Shown: positions 21,239 to 34,007, counted from the stretch's first letter. The stretch is DNA of 64,000 nucleotides from Fragilaria crotonensis (GCA_022925895.1 JAKSYS010000015.1:186001-250000), one strand, 5' to 3'. Notes: generated from the letters alone by a model not told the origin. Numbers and translations: made by a program.

Positions 21239-22554
21239 ATGAGACGTCCTACGAACTTGGACAATGCCGCTGGAGGTTCCAACATCAATGATGATTCGTC
21301 ACGCTCAAACGAGTCCACATCGGTGAGGTCTGACTTTAACTGTCTTTACGATCAATCGTTTCACGCAGACGACGATTCGATTGCGTTGACAGATTCCAAC
21401 GACACAGCTGTTGAATCCAATGAAAACGCCGACGGTAATGACGATGAAGGAACAGCGGAGGTGTACGATCCCGACAGCGGAAGTGAATTCGATGAAGCCG
21501 CCACACAGGAAAGTGTTGAAGATGATGATGCACAGCAGTTGAATAGCCCTCTAGGTCATGGTCATGTGATTATTCACACCGCATCGGTCTATTCAGAGTC
21601 CGCGCAAGGTCATTCAAGAGACAAAGAGGCATCTCCTGAAGCCAACCAAATCGATTCATCGGGTGTCGAAGTGACCAGCCGTGAGGAAGTTGAACAACCA
21701 ACACCTGGTCATGAGTCAGTTCCCAAGGTCGAATCTAAACAACGAAGCCGACGCGGAGTTTTCGGAATAAAATCTTTGTTTAGCAAGGCATCCCGTGCCC
21801 GGTCCTCACGCCCCCTTGGAGATACAGATGCGAAGGAGATCCTGCAGGCTAATTCGCTCCTAGAGAAACGTCACTGACAGATGAACCGACGCCGGTAAAA
21901 CGAGATGTAAACATCATCATCGCAACTGATGGAAACACTCAAGGTTCCGACGAAGCGGATGGCCGATGTCAACGTGAGTTCGGTAGGATCTGAAAGTCGT
22001 CCAGAATCGGATCACGATTGCAACCCCGGTAAACTGGTAGAGGAGAACAGCAAGCCCAAACTTCGGCTTGGACTTTTCAAGAGTAGATCGAAGTCGAGCA
22101 AGGGAGGTGATGACGATGCTGCCACCGTCAGTTCCAAAAAATCGTTTGGGTCCCGCTTGTCAGAGGGCTCGAAGAAGTCGTTGTCGTCGTTGAGATCACG
22201 CCTCTCTTTTCGTCGTCGAGAGAAGGCTGATCACCGGGACGACCTGGACGACTACTCGGTGGATTCGACCTCAATCGTGGTAAGCTTCTTTGAATATCTT
22301 GTTCTTCGACCTCCCTTTTCCTCCTTTTGAATGCAAACTCACCCGTGCATACGCTTTCCATTTTGAAGTCACGTTCAAGCCGTAGGAAGAGACTTTTCAA
22401 AGACGAGGGGTTAGAAGAAGATCCGTTTTGGTTCAATTTCAGCGACTCGTGCTACTTTTTCCAGTGTATGTGTGAACCAACACGATCACCCGAAATCCAG
22501 AGTGAGAATCCAGATACAAAGAAGAGGAGGTATTTCTTCCTCCCCAGAAAATGA
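21239..22554 (+). CDS. Hypothetical acidic N-terminus, basic serine-rich C-terminus protein
   Basis: The ATG at 21239 begins MRRPTNLDNAAGGSN. The first 150 residues are acidic and disordered (DDDSIALTDSNDTAVE, EFDEAATQESVEDDD). Basic repeats follow: RSRRGVFGIKSLFSKASRAR, KPKLRLGLFKSRSKSS and SKKSLSSLRSRLSFRRR, which look like three degenerate copies of one basic motif. A clear intron at 22280-22368 (GTAAGC to GAAG, 89 bp) joins to SRSSRRKRLFKDEGLEED and the stop at 22554. Between 21859 and about 21965 the frame shifts out and back: a base is missing at CTCC near 21859 and one is extra near 21960. The intervening frame reads TSLTDEPTPVKRDVNIIIAT, so coding sense is kept. Function unknown; nuclear or membrane-associated by composition only. 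Confidence 0.6.
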
Positions 22555-22559
22555 GAAGA

Positions 22560-25500
22560 GATAGGTAAAATGTTGATGAAACAAATTGTTTCTTTTGCTT
22601 GGAGCATCGCGCTATTGTAAAAGCCGCGAATGATAATCGAAGTGTAAGAGAGCTAGTTCTACAGTTGCTGTTTACTCAATTGCACATGGCACATGATGAT
22701 TGGCACGTCCACCGCCTCATTTTCTTGAAGGTGATAGTTCATTTAAGTATGCGCCAAACAAAAGGGAGTAGAATCAACATCCTAGCCTACTGGTATATCC
22801 GTCTTGGTTGATTCTCGGCCCCCCTGTTATCTGTGCAAGCAGATTCGGCATATGACGGTAGTAATATACTACATACTAATGTGCTCAAGGCTGGAGTCTA
22901 TCATTTGGGATCCGACAGTCTCAACTGGCGCTGGTGAGTGTAGGATTTTGTCTTTCAAGTTTTCTATCATGCGAGGACGCGAGGACCGTTGTGATGCGCA
23001 GAGACATGAGCTTGAGGATTTTGAGCACCTACCAAAAGATCAAATTCTCACCATGTGACATTGTCGGCGACTTCGACTTTAAAACGGATTGGGTCATCTC
23101 TATGAAGAGGATCAAGTACACATGTGTAACCTCGTCGTCCAACAGGTGATTGTGGAGAATGACTTCTTATTGACGGAACCTGTGTTTGGATCAGACAGAG
23201 GGGCATTTCAGACGGGCGACTTCAGCAATTGAGGAATCAGTCACTCCTATAAGGTACGGAGCGAACAAAGCCGATGCTCGTTGTGGCTTCAGAGAGTGGA
23301 ATGGTACGACAGCATGCAAAATGATGGTAACGAGTCTTTGAAACGGACGAGGCTACGAGCCAAGTGTCGCGACTGCTTTGATCTAATTCCACACCAAGGA
23401 GCTGGGTCGGTAATAGGCACTGCGCGAGTTCCTTATAACGCCATGCATTGAGGATTTCCTTAGTGTGAATGCCACCCAAGTCATCCTCCCAATACTAACA
23501 CACAGTGCTTTCCAAGATAACTTTCCCAGATCCCAATCCTGGGACTTTCTGACTTGACGCAGTTTCTCAGCAGAATCAGTACGATCGTTGGTCATGCATG
23601 GTGAAGAAATCTGAGTCAAACTCAGCTATGGCGGGATAAATCGTCGTCCTCGGCCATGAGGTACGCACGAAGTACAGCCTGAGCTAGGTCCTTGGTTGCA
23701 TCCTCTCCTCCCTGCTGGAGTTGCGAGGGAGATCAGTCCCTCATTTAATTAAGACGACGATGTCATATTTCTCTTCCGTGAGGTATTAATTGAGAAGCAG
23801 CTATTGCCACCTGAGGTAAACTTCGTTACACAGTCCAGAAGTACCTCGACAAACAGGACGGTGCTTGGCACTCACTTCTGGATGTTGGTGAAAATTGAAA
23901 ATCCTTGAGGTTCGGAACCTTCGGTCGTCAAGCGAGTACTTGTACTGCAAACTGCAAACTGCAAACTGTAAACTGCAAACTGCAACCCTGTACACATACT
24001 GGTGTGCTGTGCACTGAGAGATGATGTATTTCAGTACATGTAGCTCGTGTGTCTACGGTAGCCGGTACTTACGTAATACGTAGTAGATCACATGTACTGC
24101 ATACTAGTAACTGTTTTATGGTACTGCATACTTGTTCGACCATCGAATCAGAGTGGTACAATATATACAATGTACTACTACAGGTGGTACTTGTAACTTT
24201 TACTCCAGTACTCGAGTACAGTACACACTAGCTAGCCTACAGTACAAGTACAGTGTACCTGGTACTACATAGTACTCTATAGTGAGCGTGAAAGTTATAC
24301 AAAAAGTTATACACTCGGAGAACAACATGATCAGACAGTTTTCAGTCATGAGTCGGACATCAAGACGGGCAGTGGCAACAGATAAATTATGAGACATGCG
24401 AACTGTGCACAACGATTAGAGTACTCCGGATTCTGTGTATCATGTTACTACAGTACGAGTACCATGGTACAAGTACCCGTAACCCGTACCACGGAGTATG
24501 CGATACGCGATACGTGATCGCAGCGCACTCGGTACAGTACTAGTACCCTACGGTGTAGGGTGTAGGGTACCGAGTGCGGCCCACACTACTACTCGAGTAC
24601 TAATGAAGCCTGAGTAGCACTGCTTACCTATTTTGTATGATAATCTTCAAAAATCTGAAGGATGAGACCCAGCCAACCCCTAATCAACACACCTGAGATT
24701 GCAGACCTTGTGCTTTTTGTGTCCAGTGAATATGATTTTATATCTCATATGGCTGCACTGTACTTTTGCAGGTGGTGGGGTCATTGTTAACCTTAGAAAT
24801 TCTTGGGGAAAGCATTTAATTGACATACCTACAATCTTGTCATGCTCCTTCAAGACAAGGAGCACAATTATGCTGATTTGGTCAAATTCCAAAGGGTACT
24901 CACACATGCATTGCTTGCCCTGAATCTGTTGACTGCAGGATTTGGAGGATACCACTGCAACACCATCATTCCTGCTGCCCCAGAAGCTCAAGCCACAGCA
25001 TTCCACCAGAGTCAGATTGGAATTACCAAATCTCATGAGCATATCAAATACTATGTAATCAATACAGAAGTCTCCTATGGACAGCCCAATGTTGTTGAGG
25101 TTTAACCTTCATTCCTTGTTGTAGGCCTTGAGAGTATTGTCAGTATAGCCAGCACTGAATTTTGTCGAAGTGAACGTCAATAAGTTCTACTGTGCCATTG
25201 CAGATGTCAGGTCAAATTTGCTACAGAACAAGAATGCTGTTAGGTAGCAGGCTGTTGTACTAGAGGCTGATGCTTCCCACAACAGGCTTCCTCCAGCATT
25301 GATGAACAGCATATCTTTTGCATAACCACAAATTCCTGAATTGCATAAAGCATTTTCCATTTCCCTGCTGAGTGGCAAAAGATGATCTTCTCCATGGGCA
25401 AACAACACAGATGATGACCAAAAGCAAAATTGTGTTGACTCAAGCACCTCCTCCAGCCAGCTTTGAGGCAATCAAGTAATGACAAGCAATGCTGGCCTTC

Positions 25501-26715
25501 ATTTGGATGAAAGAACCAACAGGAAACAAACATCACAACATGGAATGCCAATGTCATAACCCAACTTCCATGTTGGAAGCCTATTTTCCTTCGATCATTC
25601 CATTGGCTGATAATGTGTTGTCATCGTGCTATGACTTGGCATGCACCACAAGTGACAAGCAGAATCAGATTGTATCGTTGGTGAGCAGCACATGATACAA
25701 TGCTGCACATACAATGAAGCTGGATAAACAACATTTGTGTTTGGCCAATGTCCATGGTTAAGAGGCATATTCAGAATTTCATGTTGACCATGTGTTAATG
25801 GATTCTTCCGTGATGCAATAGCTATGGCATGTAATACTCACCAATGATGAACACTTGAATAGCATACCTACACAAAAACATGTAAATGCCAGCTGTATGT
25901 GAGTTGACCTATGCTAGCAGTAATTCTCACATGTTGATATCATTGTCATGTGATGTTGTTGACATTTGAGCTTGAGGTCAGTGGTCCCTGTACCCTGTAC
26001 AGGTACAAGTAGTACGTGCGCTCAGCGTATACTCCGTACTTTGAGTACAGTATACAGTGTACAGTGTACACGAGTAAATGGAGAAAGGAATGAAACCGTG
26101 AAGTGTTGCACGTTGTATGCTACGTATACTCGAGTACTGAAGTACAAGTACTCCGAGTACACAAGAGCGCACGTACTCGTAGAGGGTTCACTGTTCACTG
26201 TTTACACTTTACACTCCGTGACTCGTGACTGCATCATTCAGTACGAGTGTACAACAACTGAGAACAATTCTCGTACAAATGTGTACTGGCAGTACCTGCT
26301 ACTTGTACTACTAGAAAACGTGGTACTCTCACTTAGAATCTTATACAAGAGGGGTATAACTTTCTAAGACTACAAGTCGGTAGAGGCATTTTTACACGGT
26401 TCAAGTTAGTGATTGCTACTTCAAGTAGAAATGGAAACATATACAAGATGTGTATAACCCTGACGTATAACGGCAATATTTGTATATGTTTCCCGGGGTA
26501 CGTTGTACCTGGTACGATACTCAGAACAATGTATTGAGACTGGAGTGCAGAGTGTACCAGGTTCTTGTACTTTTCCTCGTTCACACAAATGCTGCAGGCC
26601 GGGCCAGGTAGGAGGTAGGATGCAGTACACAGTACTGTATCACAGTAATACCGGCGAGTACGGTGGCGATGTCAACGGAACACAAAATCGCTGAATCGAT
26701 GGTGTCCTACACCTT
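22560..26715. other. Gene-poor region with unknown repeats and GTAC-rich tracts
   Basis: No gene could be supported. 23237-23619 on the minus strand has a protein-like patch (GGIHTKEILNAWRYKELAQ) split over two frames, possibly a decayed exon or transposon piece. 24680-25700 is A+T-rich and repeat-like, similar in texture to the retroelement fossil at the left edge, without a recognisable domain. 24000-24600, 25980-26300 and 26500-26650 are GTAC-rich. The last lies directly upstream of the RCE1-type gene. Confidence 0.5.
23945..23986. repeat. 7-bp microsatellite (CTGCAAA)6, one variant unit
   Basis: Six head-to-tail CTGCAAA units, one reading CTGTAAA, inside otherwise featureless DNA. Confidence 0.85.
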
Positions 26716-26721
26716 GTGGCC

Positions 26722-27690
26722 ATGATGGCAATACCTTCCTGCTGGCTGAAGGCCCTCGTCTCTTCATGTCCAATCAACTCTACGTCTCTTCTACATTCGC
26801 TTGCATATGCCCTCTGTCTTTCTGCTGCCTTTGTCTCTTCCCTTTATCTCTTGGTGCCTAAACGGGTACGGCAACTGGATCGAGATAGTGAGACTCACAT
26901 TCAATGGCGGCTGGCTGCGTCGATAGCTGTTGCCCTGGTGGCTGTCGCCACGTATCCTTTCATGGTTTGTTCATGTGATGACTCCAGACCAGGGGTATCG
27001 GCTCTTGCGTTGCTCGGGTTTACATCGGAAATAAAACCTGTAGTTCAATGCTTGGCGCATACCTGCACTCTCTACCTTGGTGCCAGCGTAGCAACAATGT
27101 TCCAGGTACGCGAACTTGCCGAGCGACAACGACGCCATGGGAAATTGACGAGCTATCTTGACATCTTCAAGGCTCTCTGTATCGATGCAGTCTTCCATCC
27201 GTTTTGGCCTCAGTTACGTAATCTTTGGGCAGCGCCTGCCCTTGAAGAGCTTGTCTTTCGAGCGTGCCTGGTTCGACCACTGACGCAGTCCCTATCAACG
27301 CCAACTCATGTAGTATGGATCGCGCCACTGTTTTTTGGGACAGCGCATGTTCATCATGCTTATTTGAAGTGGAAGGAAAGTGGATCACTGCGATTGGCAA
27401 TCTTGACAACGATGATGCAGTTTGCGTACACGACATTGTTTGGCGCTTACGTCACGTACGCTTTCCTCAGAACAAACTCCTTGCCGGCAATCATTGTCTC
27501 TCACCAGTATTGCAACTACATGGGATTACCTGATTTGAGCTTCGTCCAGCCGCAGTTTGGTCGTTTATCCCTCATCTACCGTTTTCGATGGTTCGTCATG
27601 AGTGCCTACGTGATTGGCATCGTTGGTTTTGTTTGGGGATTTAAGGCATACTGCCGTAGCCAACAGCGCGCTCATTTCTTTACAAGCTAA
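26722..27690 (+). CDS. RCE1: CAAX prenyl protease 2 (RCE1 type)
   Basis: Integral membrane endopeptidase expected in the ER. It removes the last three residues of prenylated CaaX proteins such as small GTPases. The family signatures are present: APALEELVFRACLVRPL (glutamate pair plus arginine), FFGTAHVHHAYLKW (first histidine) and SHQYCNYMGLPD (second histidine and asparagine). Several hydrophobic segments alternate along about 322 residues, matching the usual RCE1 length. An in-frame ATG at 26722 follows a GTG at 26716. I prefer 26722, with a near-adjacent second ATG at 26725. No intron is seen. The gene stands alone between a GTAC-rich promoter region and a convergent unknown gene. Confidence 0.88.
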   Translation: MMAIPSCWLKALVSSCPINSTSLLHSLAYALCLSAAFVSSLYLLVPKRVRQLDRDSETHIQWRLAASIAVALVAVATYPFMVCSCDDSRPGVSALALLGFTSEIKPVVQCLAHTCTLYLGASVATMFQVRELAERQRRHGKLTSYLDIFKALCIDAVFHPFWPQLRNLWAAPALEELVFRACLVRPLTQSLSTPTHVVWIAPLFFGTAHVHHAYLKWKESGSLRLAILTTMMQFAYTTLFGAYVTYAFLRTNSLPAIIVSHQYCNYMGLPDLSFVQPQFGRLSLIYRFRWFVMSAYVIGIVGFVWGFKAYCRSQQRAHFFTS

Positions 27691-27853
27691 GCTACGACTG
27701 TACTCTGAAAGGGTGAATTGCCCAATGCTTACTGTCTCTGCACGAAATGGACGTTCCATCTCTTCATGACCGTCGCAAGGGTTATCATCGAAGATCTGAC
27801 AGAGACAATCACGAATGTTGGAAAATGTCACGAAGTCGACAGATAAGATGTTG

Positions 27854-28330
27854 TTACGCTTTGTCTGGGTGGCACTTCTTTGGTTTTGTGTTCGGTTGCG
27901 CCGAAGATTCATCGTCGTGCAGGAAATCTTCAGATTTTTCTGTGTTGGTTGACTGATCTCTCGTCGGCAACTCGTCGTTGCCAGGATTGCAGCCAAAGCA
28001 TGTTCCAAACCAGTTGCTTGCGGCCTCTAGCAAGTTCGATTCATCTGAACCTGGTGACCACGGGTCGAGATCTTCGCGAGGAGCAATGTCATGTCGTATT
28101 CTGAAGAAATCCTGGTGGGAGGTGTAGTTGCCATAAAATTGTAGGTTCATATAGTCATCTGAATGAACTGAGGTCGACGTAAGGCCTGGATTCGACGCTG
28201 TTGGGTGTGATTCTTTGCCATTATCGTTCTCCGTGGGTGACATGGTCCTAGCGGCAAAGGGTGGATCTGCAGCCTGCGGATCCGTCCGGCTACCTCCAGC
28301 TGAAGAATTGGGACTGGGTTTGTGTTTCAT
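27854..28330 (-). CDS. Hypothetical 158-residue protein
   Basis: The ATG at 28330 gives MKHKPSPNSSAGG. The sequence is polar and acidic, with a short conserved-looking central part (DYMNLQFYGNYTSHQDFFRI, then EASNWFGTCFGCNPGND) containing a CFGC motif. The frame is intact to the stop at 27854. It lies tail to tail with the RCE1-type gene, 163 bp apart. I recognise no family. The alternative start at residue 30 (MSPTENDNGK) is also possible. Confidence 0.55.
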   Translation of the reverse strand: MKHKPSPNSSAGGSRTDPQAADPPFAARTMSPTENDNGKESHPTASNPGLTSTSVHSDDYMNLQFYGNYTSHQDFFRIRHDIAPREDLDPWSPGSDESNLLEAASNWFGTCFGCNPGNDELPTRDQSTNTEKSEDFLHDDESSAQPNTKPKKCHPDKA

Positions 28331-28334
28331 TGGA

Positions 28335-29750
28335 GGCCTTGGGTGGAGCGCAGAAAGACTTGACGATCAACAACCTTCAAACGTATGGTTATCTCATGCG
28401 CGTCGGCATTCAGCTTCATCTGGCGGCACCTTTTTTCCAACATCACGGCATTCTCAGTTTTCAACCTCTATAATTATTCGGTACGGGAGTGTGCTAGCTT
28501 TCATCGTACTTGGAATAAACCTTGTGATCCGAACATTACCTACTGGGCGAGCACGCCAAGCAGCGAGTACTAAGTTTAAGACTATAGTTGATGCAGCAAG
28601 ATTCCTTGAACGTACGCCACATATGTACCTTTAAGAGTATCTTGACGATCTCTTCTATAATGTTTTCCCTCTGTCAATGGTACTGTAGTTGTGCTCGAGT
28701 CCAGTACGGGTCCTTGTTACGAAGTGCGCATCTCACGATCTCCGAAAAACATCTTGGCATATACAAGTAGATACGATATATGATATCTTGGCAGACCACT
28801 TTCCCTCCGCGCCTAATATTCTAGCATATAGTCGTCCTTTTCTGTGTTTCCAAGACTGGTACGGAAGAACGTGAGATTCACGTACGCCGTTATTATTGTT
28901 AACGGCCCTTCTCAAGTCATTACCTTGTTATACATACGTACTTGCACATGTGTGATAATACAGTACTCTCAGTACAACAAGGCATGCAGGATAGTACAAG
29001 TATCATACATCTACCGGCACAGGTATTGGATTACCAGGTCAAATGCAGTCATTCATCACGGAGCGGCACGCATTCAAAACACAAAAATAGACTAGTAGTA
29101 GAGGTACTTCATGACGCACGTATATTCTATACAGGACGTGCGGTAACATCCTGCGTTACTATACTTCCTACTAGTTTACTCTCGTAGTAGCTTTTAACAC
29201 ACATGGAATGTCACACGTCAAATACGACTGGTACGTCTCGTACCTGGTACAATTGTACTGTAACCCAGCATGAGCACAAATTCTGAGACGAGCGAAGGGA
29301 TCCACGATTCGAACTCCCACCACAGTAGCAGTTCTGCACTTCAGCTCGTTCAGCATGCCAATCTTCGATAAACAGTGCCACACCCCCAGTTTGATATTAG
29401 TTTTGAAGAATCGCCGCAAAAGTGTACAACGAGTAGTTGTTATGAACCGCAGCTGGTGCAATAATCCAAGTTGATGGCTGCAATGTTGAAATGTGTTCCT
29501 CCTTTCCATTGACCATGGATGGCTTTCTTTCAACTTTCACCCGTGCCATAGTAACTTGCATGTCAGTGTATTGGCGCTGTGACTTCACTGAAAGAGACAA
29601 GAAGCTGACGGAGCGACCAATGATCCACTCGCTCCCATAAGATCAACTGGAGGAATTCACGAGCTAGGGTGTGACAAGGGAAAGGATTGTCGTCATAACG
29701 GATCTAGTTGTAAATTATTATAATACGCGTGATTATGTGTGTACATCCAT
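28335..29750. other. Intergenic region without recognised gene
   Basis: 28670-29250 has many GTAC words. Near 29250-29365 the minus strand has a T-loop-like GAGTTCGAATC and a weak box A, but no cloverleaf can be folded, so at most a tRNA-derived relic. Nothing else could be supported. Confidence 0.5.
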
Positions 29751-30751
29751 TTAAAGGAAGCGAGGTGTTGCTCGCGGTGAAACTCCATAGTCATCCGGCT
29801 CAAAGCTGCCAAAATGTCTCGACGCAAAGCGATTTGAAGAAGAATGGTCACTTCGTTGCATCCAACTGTTGGAGCATGAAAAGCACGAAAGTGAGAAAAA
29901 ATTGTGAAGATCCTCCCAAAACGATGGCTCTCCGGACTCATCAGAAAACAATTCAACTCGCGCTAGCTGACTGGGCGGTTCCATCGGGAAGCCTTGAACT
30001 GACTCGTGGTCGAGAGCGTAGTCGACTAATCCTCTGTCTTGCTGGTCGTAGTCATGAGATCCATAGTGCCCATCGTAGTGTCCCCAGTATTGATCTTCCT
30101 TGAAGCGATCGCCAATCACGAAGGCAAAGCCTTCTTCATTACTTGACTGGCAGACATCGTCGTCCTTGCACTCTTCAGCCCCATCCCTATCATCAAAGCA
30201 GGAAATTGAGTCGGCAAGTGCATAGTCAGCAACATGGGGACTTTCAAGTGGAAGGGGCGTCTTCTGCACGAAAATTGAGTCCGCATAAGCCGAAGGACGA
30301 GGTTGAAGGTTAATGCGTCGCACATTTCGCGAGGTCAAAAAGCTCACTTCCCCTTCGAACCTAACGTCAGAAGGGATTCGAAATGGATAGCTGGTGACGA
30401 AGCCTTTCGAAATGACGTTGCGAGGAGAAGGGACCTCACCGCGCCCGTAGGAGTCGAATGACACCTCAGAGGTTTCATCGTCGTCGATAGGCCTCGAAGT
30501 GATTCTTGGTGGGGTGTCAAAGGTAGGCATGAGGATCTCAGAAAAGATTCTGTTGTTATAACGGTGTCGTCATCAAGCTTGTCGACCTCCTTCAGCGTGC
30601 GAAATATATCAGGAGGTGAGTGCACGTCCCACATACTTTCCAACATAATTGGAGTAAGCATCTGCATCTCTGCATCCTCCTCTTTATCCTTGACGATCGA
30701 AATCAGTTCATCGTCCTCTGCACAGTCGGCTCTTTCAGTATAGTACACCAT
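29751..30751 (-). CDS. Hypothetical acidic, tyrosine/serine-rich protein
   Basis: The ATG at 30751 begins MVYYTERADCAEDDELISIV. The first frame covers about 70 convincing codons, then the second frame carries on from MPTFDTPPRITSRPIDDDET to the stop at 29751. The join is explained by one missing base in the T4 run (plus-strand A4 at 30542-30545), which would read TTESFSEILMPTFD. An intron giving the same frame has only weak sites. The protein (about 330 residues) is acidic with DDDETSEVSFDSYG, a short cysteine-containing segment FFSLSCFSCSNSW and a basic end. I recognise no family. Function unknown. Confidence 0.6.
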
Positions 30752-30754
30752 TGT

Positions 30755-32350
30755 TGACCAGATATGGCGGTAACTTTATATTAGGTTTCTTTGGGAGCGA
30801 GTAGACACGATGGCATCTGCGGATTCTGTGTTTTGTGATCTCCAGGAAGTTGATCGCTTCAATTTTCGTACGAGTCCTCAAAGAACTTCACAACTGGAGA
30901 CATCGAGTACTTGTAGTACATGCATACGCCGAGTTCTGTATACAGGGCTACTGAACAAAGCATCTGGCTAAAAGCCAGCTTAGAAATGCCCGGTTGTGTA
31001 TGATATTTTTTAACTTGAAGTGACGGATATGTCTTCACCGCCTTATTTAGATCTTCGAATGCCGATACACATGAGAATGCGTTTCAGAAAAAAGTAATCA
31101 AACACGAAGCGGTCCGTTGAACGATCGATTTGGCGTTAAGCAATTAAAAATTCTCGTAGTTACTTGCTGTTCCAAAGTGCACCGATCGGTCGTGAATACG
31201 CAACAAACCAATCTTGAAATCGCCGGCCTCGCCTCCGAAACTTTACAAGTCGATTCAGTTCTGGTACTCTAGTACTACATAGTACGCAGTTCCTGGACAG
31301 CCTACGGAAGGAGCACGGAGTGCACCTCTACTTCAACATTCTGTCGCCAGAATGATCTGGTACTCGCAGCAATTAAAGAAGACCTCGCCATTTATCGACA
31401 GCAGATCCAACCTCATACGTTACTCGGAGTATACGCTAACTGTGTTTGCAAAACTGAAAAAAAGCTATTTTGAATCTTCATCTGCGAACTATCATGAAGA
31501 AAATGATTTTAATATTCCTTTTTCGGATTGAAGTTTTATGAAAACACCTAATTACACGTAAACAAAACAAAGAATGCGTTATCTTTGGATTACTCACCTG
31601 GTGTATGTGGATAGCTACAGTAGTTCTGTACTTGTACACTACCGGTACTTGTACTGCTTGTCACAATATCCATGAGTTGAATAGTATGGGTACCTGGTAC
31701 CGGTACCGTAGAACTTGGCCCAAGATTTTAGTTCTGGTCATCATTGTTCACATGAAGTTCATAGTTCATGCTGTGACTTGTTTTGTACCTGGTACTAGTA
31801 CTGTACCGAGCCTACCGGCATTCCATGTTGCAACTCTACCGTAGTAGGTGTTTCTCCGATGGTGGCGTTCAATTGTGAGAAGACAAGCGATCTACGAAAT
31901 CACTGTGTTGATAACAGAAACTTTCGATATGGAAAACGGATAGTCAGAGTCACTGAATCTAGTTGACTTGCTTGAGATGGAAGGCCTACCTTTTGCTATG
32001 TGAAGGCAATCGGCTTTTCTCTCAATCGAACTCAGGTATATGCACATTCTTCACCAAAAATTACGTCGCTACTCTACACGTATTGGAATAAAGGGCAACT
32101 AATCCTGGAACGGTGCACTCAATGAGTACTTCTTGTACCTCCACCTTATTCCCTCGCTATTAAGAATTCCAGCATACTCGGAGAAGTCCTCGATACTCAT
32201 GGCTCATGATCAATGCGTGGTGCAAGTAGGGTGGCAGGCACGTATTGCATGAACTCTTCAGGTCCTTTTACCTTATCTTGCATCGCCAATCGCCACCCCA
32301 ATAGAAAGCAAGCCGTGTTGCTTAGCCGCTACCCGAACTGTGCCGTGCAG
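30755..32350. other. Intergenic region without recognised gene
   Basis: This contains scattered A+T-rich DNA and a GTAC-rich patch at 31600-31810 (GTACCTGGTACCGGTACC near 31690). No coding frame here has protein-like composition. Confidence 0.55.
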
Positions 32351-32351
32351 C

Positions 32352-33635
32352 CTATTCTTCTTGCTCCACCTGTCCCGTCAAGATGTAGTCAACATGCTCG
32401 TACCAGTCGGGTACTTCGTCAGGTGTCCACATAAGGCGATAGTCGAACAACACTTCTTGATTGGTCAACGCTTTCCGTTTATTAAGCAAGCACATGCCGT
32501 GCATTTCGATGACATCGCGGTCCAAGAAGCTTCCGCCCATTAAAGTGGGATGCTTCGCGTATTCGTTTGGAATATAACGCGATAGGGTGGGGCCCAGATC
32601 CATTTTCTCGAAAAAGTTAATCCCCATCGAGCGAGCGTTCGAGTGTGTGATCGGGGCGTGATTGGCAATATGCGCAACAGCCCAAGGATTCTCCAAGACG
32701 GTGTATGGCGATGCTCGGCAATCTAGGAGGAAATCATCGCCTCGAAAGTGCAATTGAAAATTCGGGTTATTCTCCCAGGAAAGGTATTCAAACAGGTCCG
32801 GTGGTGGATCCACCAAATACTCTCGCGGCCAGACTTGGCCCGGAAACAAGGCAACAATCGCACCTGGGGGCGCGGTTCCATCCACGAAGATACCTCTTCC
32901 GGCTTTTGGGATACTACTCTTCAATGCTAAAATGGAATATCCGAGATTTTGTTTGATGAGGAACGAACGCACCATATTCTTGCGTTGATGCTGACGTATT
33001 GCAGCATGTAAATCTTCCGAGGCGTCTGTGCCGTTGTATCCAAAAGAATCGATTGAATCGTACCACTCTGTTTGTTCTGTAGTCTCCCATGGCATTGCTT
33101 TGGCAGGAATCGGTAGAGTAGGATCGAAATAGCTTAGTAGGATTTCCAAGGCACCTCGTTTTGTGTTGAGAAAATCAGCCTGCTCCGGATGTCGACACTC
33201 TTCGAGGAGGGTGTCTTCGTAGTCCTGCTTTAGTATTTCTATCTCATCCACAGCACTCATCTGGCGGTCGACGTTGTAGAAAGTTTCAAAAAGTTCTATG
33301 ATGTCAGGTACCAATTCCACTTGCACTTCGTATCGCATTCCTGTGTTTCCGAGCCTATAGTTCTCCTTCCAAACCTTCTCCAATTCAGTTTCATGAGAGC
33401 CTAAAGGATCATCTTCCAAAAGTCTTCCATAATGGATTGAAAGAAGGGCCATTCTAAGTTCCCGAAGATCTTCCTTTTCTCGTCGAGTGGGCGGAATTTG
33501 GCCGGTAAGGTGTTTCCAACCCATGTACGCTGATTGCAAGAAGGTAAGCTTCGACGCCTGACGACGATGCATCGCAAGATGCGAACCGGATCGCCGTGAA
33601 AGCGATTGAATGAACACGTTATTGGCATGCATCAT
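32352..33635 (-). CDS. SET-domain protein, SETD9-like
   Basis: About 427 residues, no intron seen. The C-terminal half has SET features in the SETD9 arrangement: SIPKAGRGIFVDGTAPPGAI followed by VALFPGQVW, then ENPWAVAHIANHAPITHSN (the N-H motif) and EVLFDYR near the end. SETD9 is a predicted protein methyltransferase of poorly known substrate. The first half is helical and specific to this group. A GTG at 33647 precedes two ATGs at 33635/33632. The start MMHANNVFIQSLSRRSGSHL is rich in R and S and lacks acidic residues, as in mitochondrial presequences. The gene is divergent from the MSS51-like gene, with 372 bp between the starts, which may be a shared promoter. Confidence 0.75.
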   Translation of the reverse strand: MMHANNVFIQSLSRRSGSHLAMHRRQASKLTFLQSAYMGWKHLTGQIPPTRREKEDLRELRMALLSIHYGRLLEDDPLGSHETELEKVWKENYRLGNTGMRYEVQVELVPDIIELFETFYNVDRQMSAVDEIEILKQDYEDTLLEECRHPEQADFLNTKRGALEILLSYFDPTLPIPAKAMPWETTEQTEWYDSIDSFGYNGTDASEDLHAAIRQHQRKNMVRSFLIKQNLGYSILALKSSIPKAGRGIFVDGTAPPGAIVALFPGQVWPREYLVDPPPDLFEYLSWENNPNFQLHFRGDDFLLDCRASPYTVLENPWAVAHIANHAPITHSNARSMGINFFEKMDLGPTLSRYIPNEYAKHPTLMGGSFLDRDVIEMHGMCLLNKRKALTNQEVLFDYRLMWTPDEVPDWYEHVDYILTGQVEQEE

Positions 33636-34007
33636 CGCGCTGTTCACTGTTTTGTTTATGGTCAGATTGTATAATGCATTCGTTGTGTGTCGTTGTCAAT
33701 TGGCACATGACACCTGAAACCTGAAACCGTTGTCGACTTGCTGATCCCTCGTGCTCAAAGCTGGGAGGAGTATGATAGTACACCAGTACAAGTAGACATA
33801 CAGAATTATTGGTGCGTAGGTACTGTAGCTATCTGCTGGTACCTGGTATCTTGTACCTATGTCAGGCTGTTTCTACCAGTATGCTACCAGGTACTTGTAC
33901 CAGTACCATAGTCTTACAGTCTCCCAACAGTTGGGCGTTCTTCGGTTGGAGGTCGGACTGTACATACGTCGCGTAAAGTCAAGCCTGAAGCCAATCTCCT
34001 TTCGACG

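Noticed and set aside
29250-29365. Possible tRNA on the minus strand (GAGTTCGAATC T-loop-like)
   Set aside because: Acceptor and T stems cannot pair and box A is weak; at most a tRNA-derived relic.
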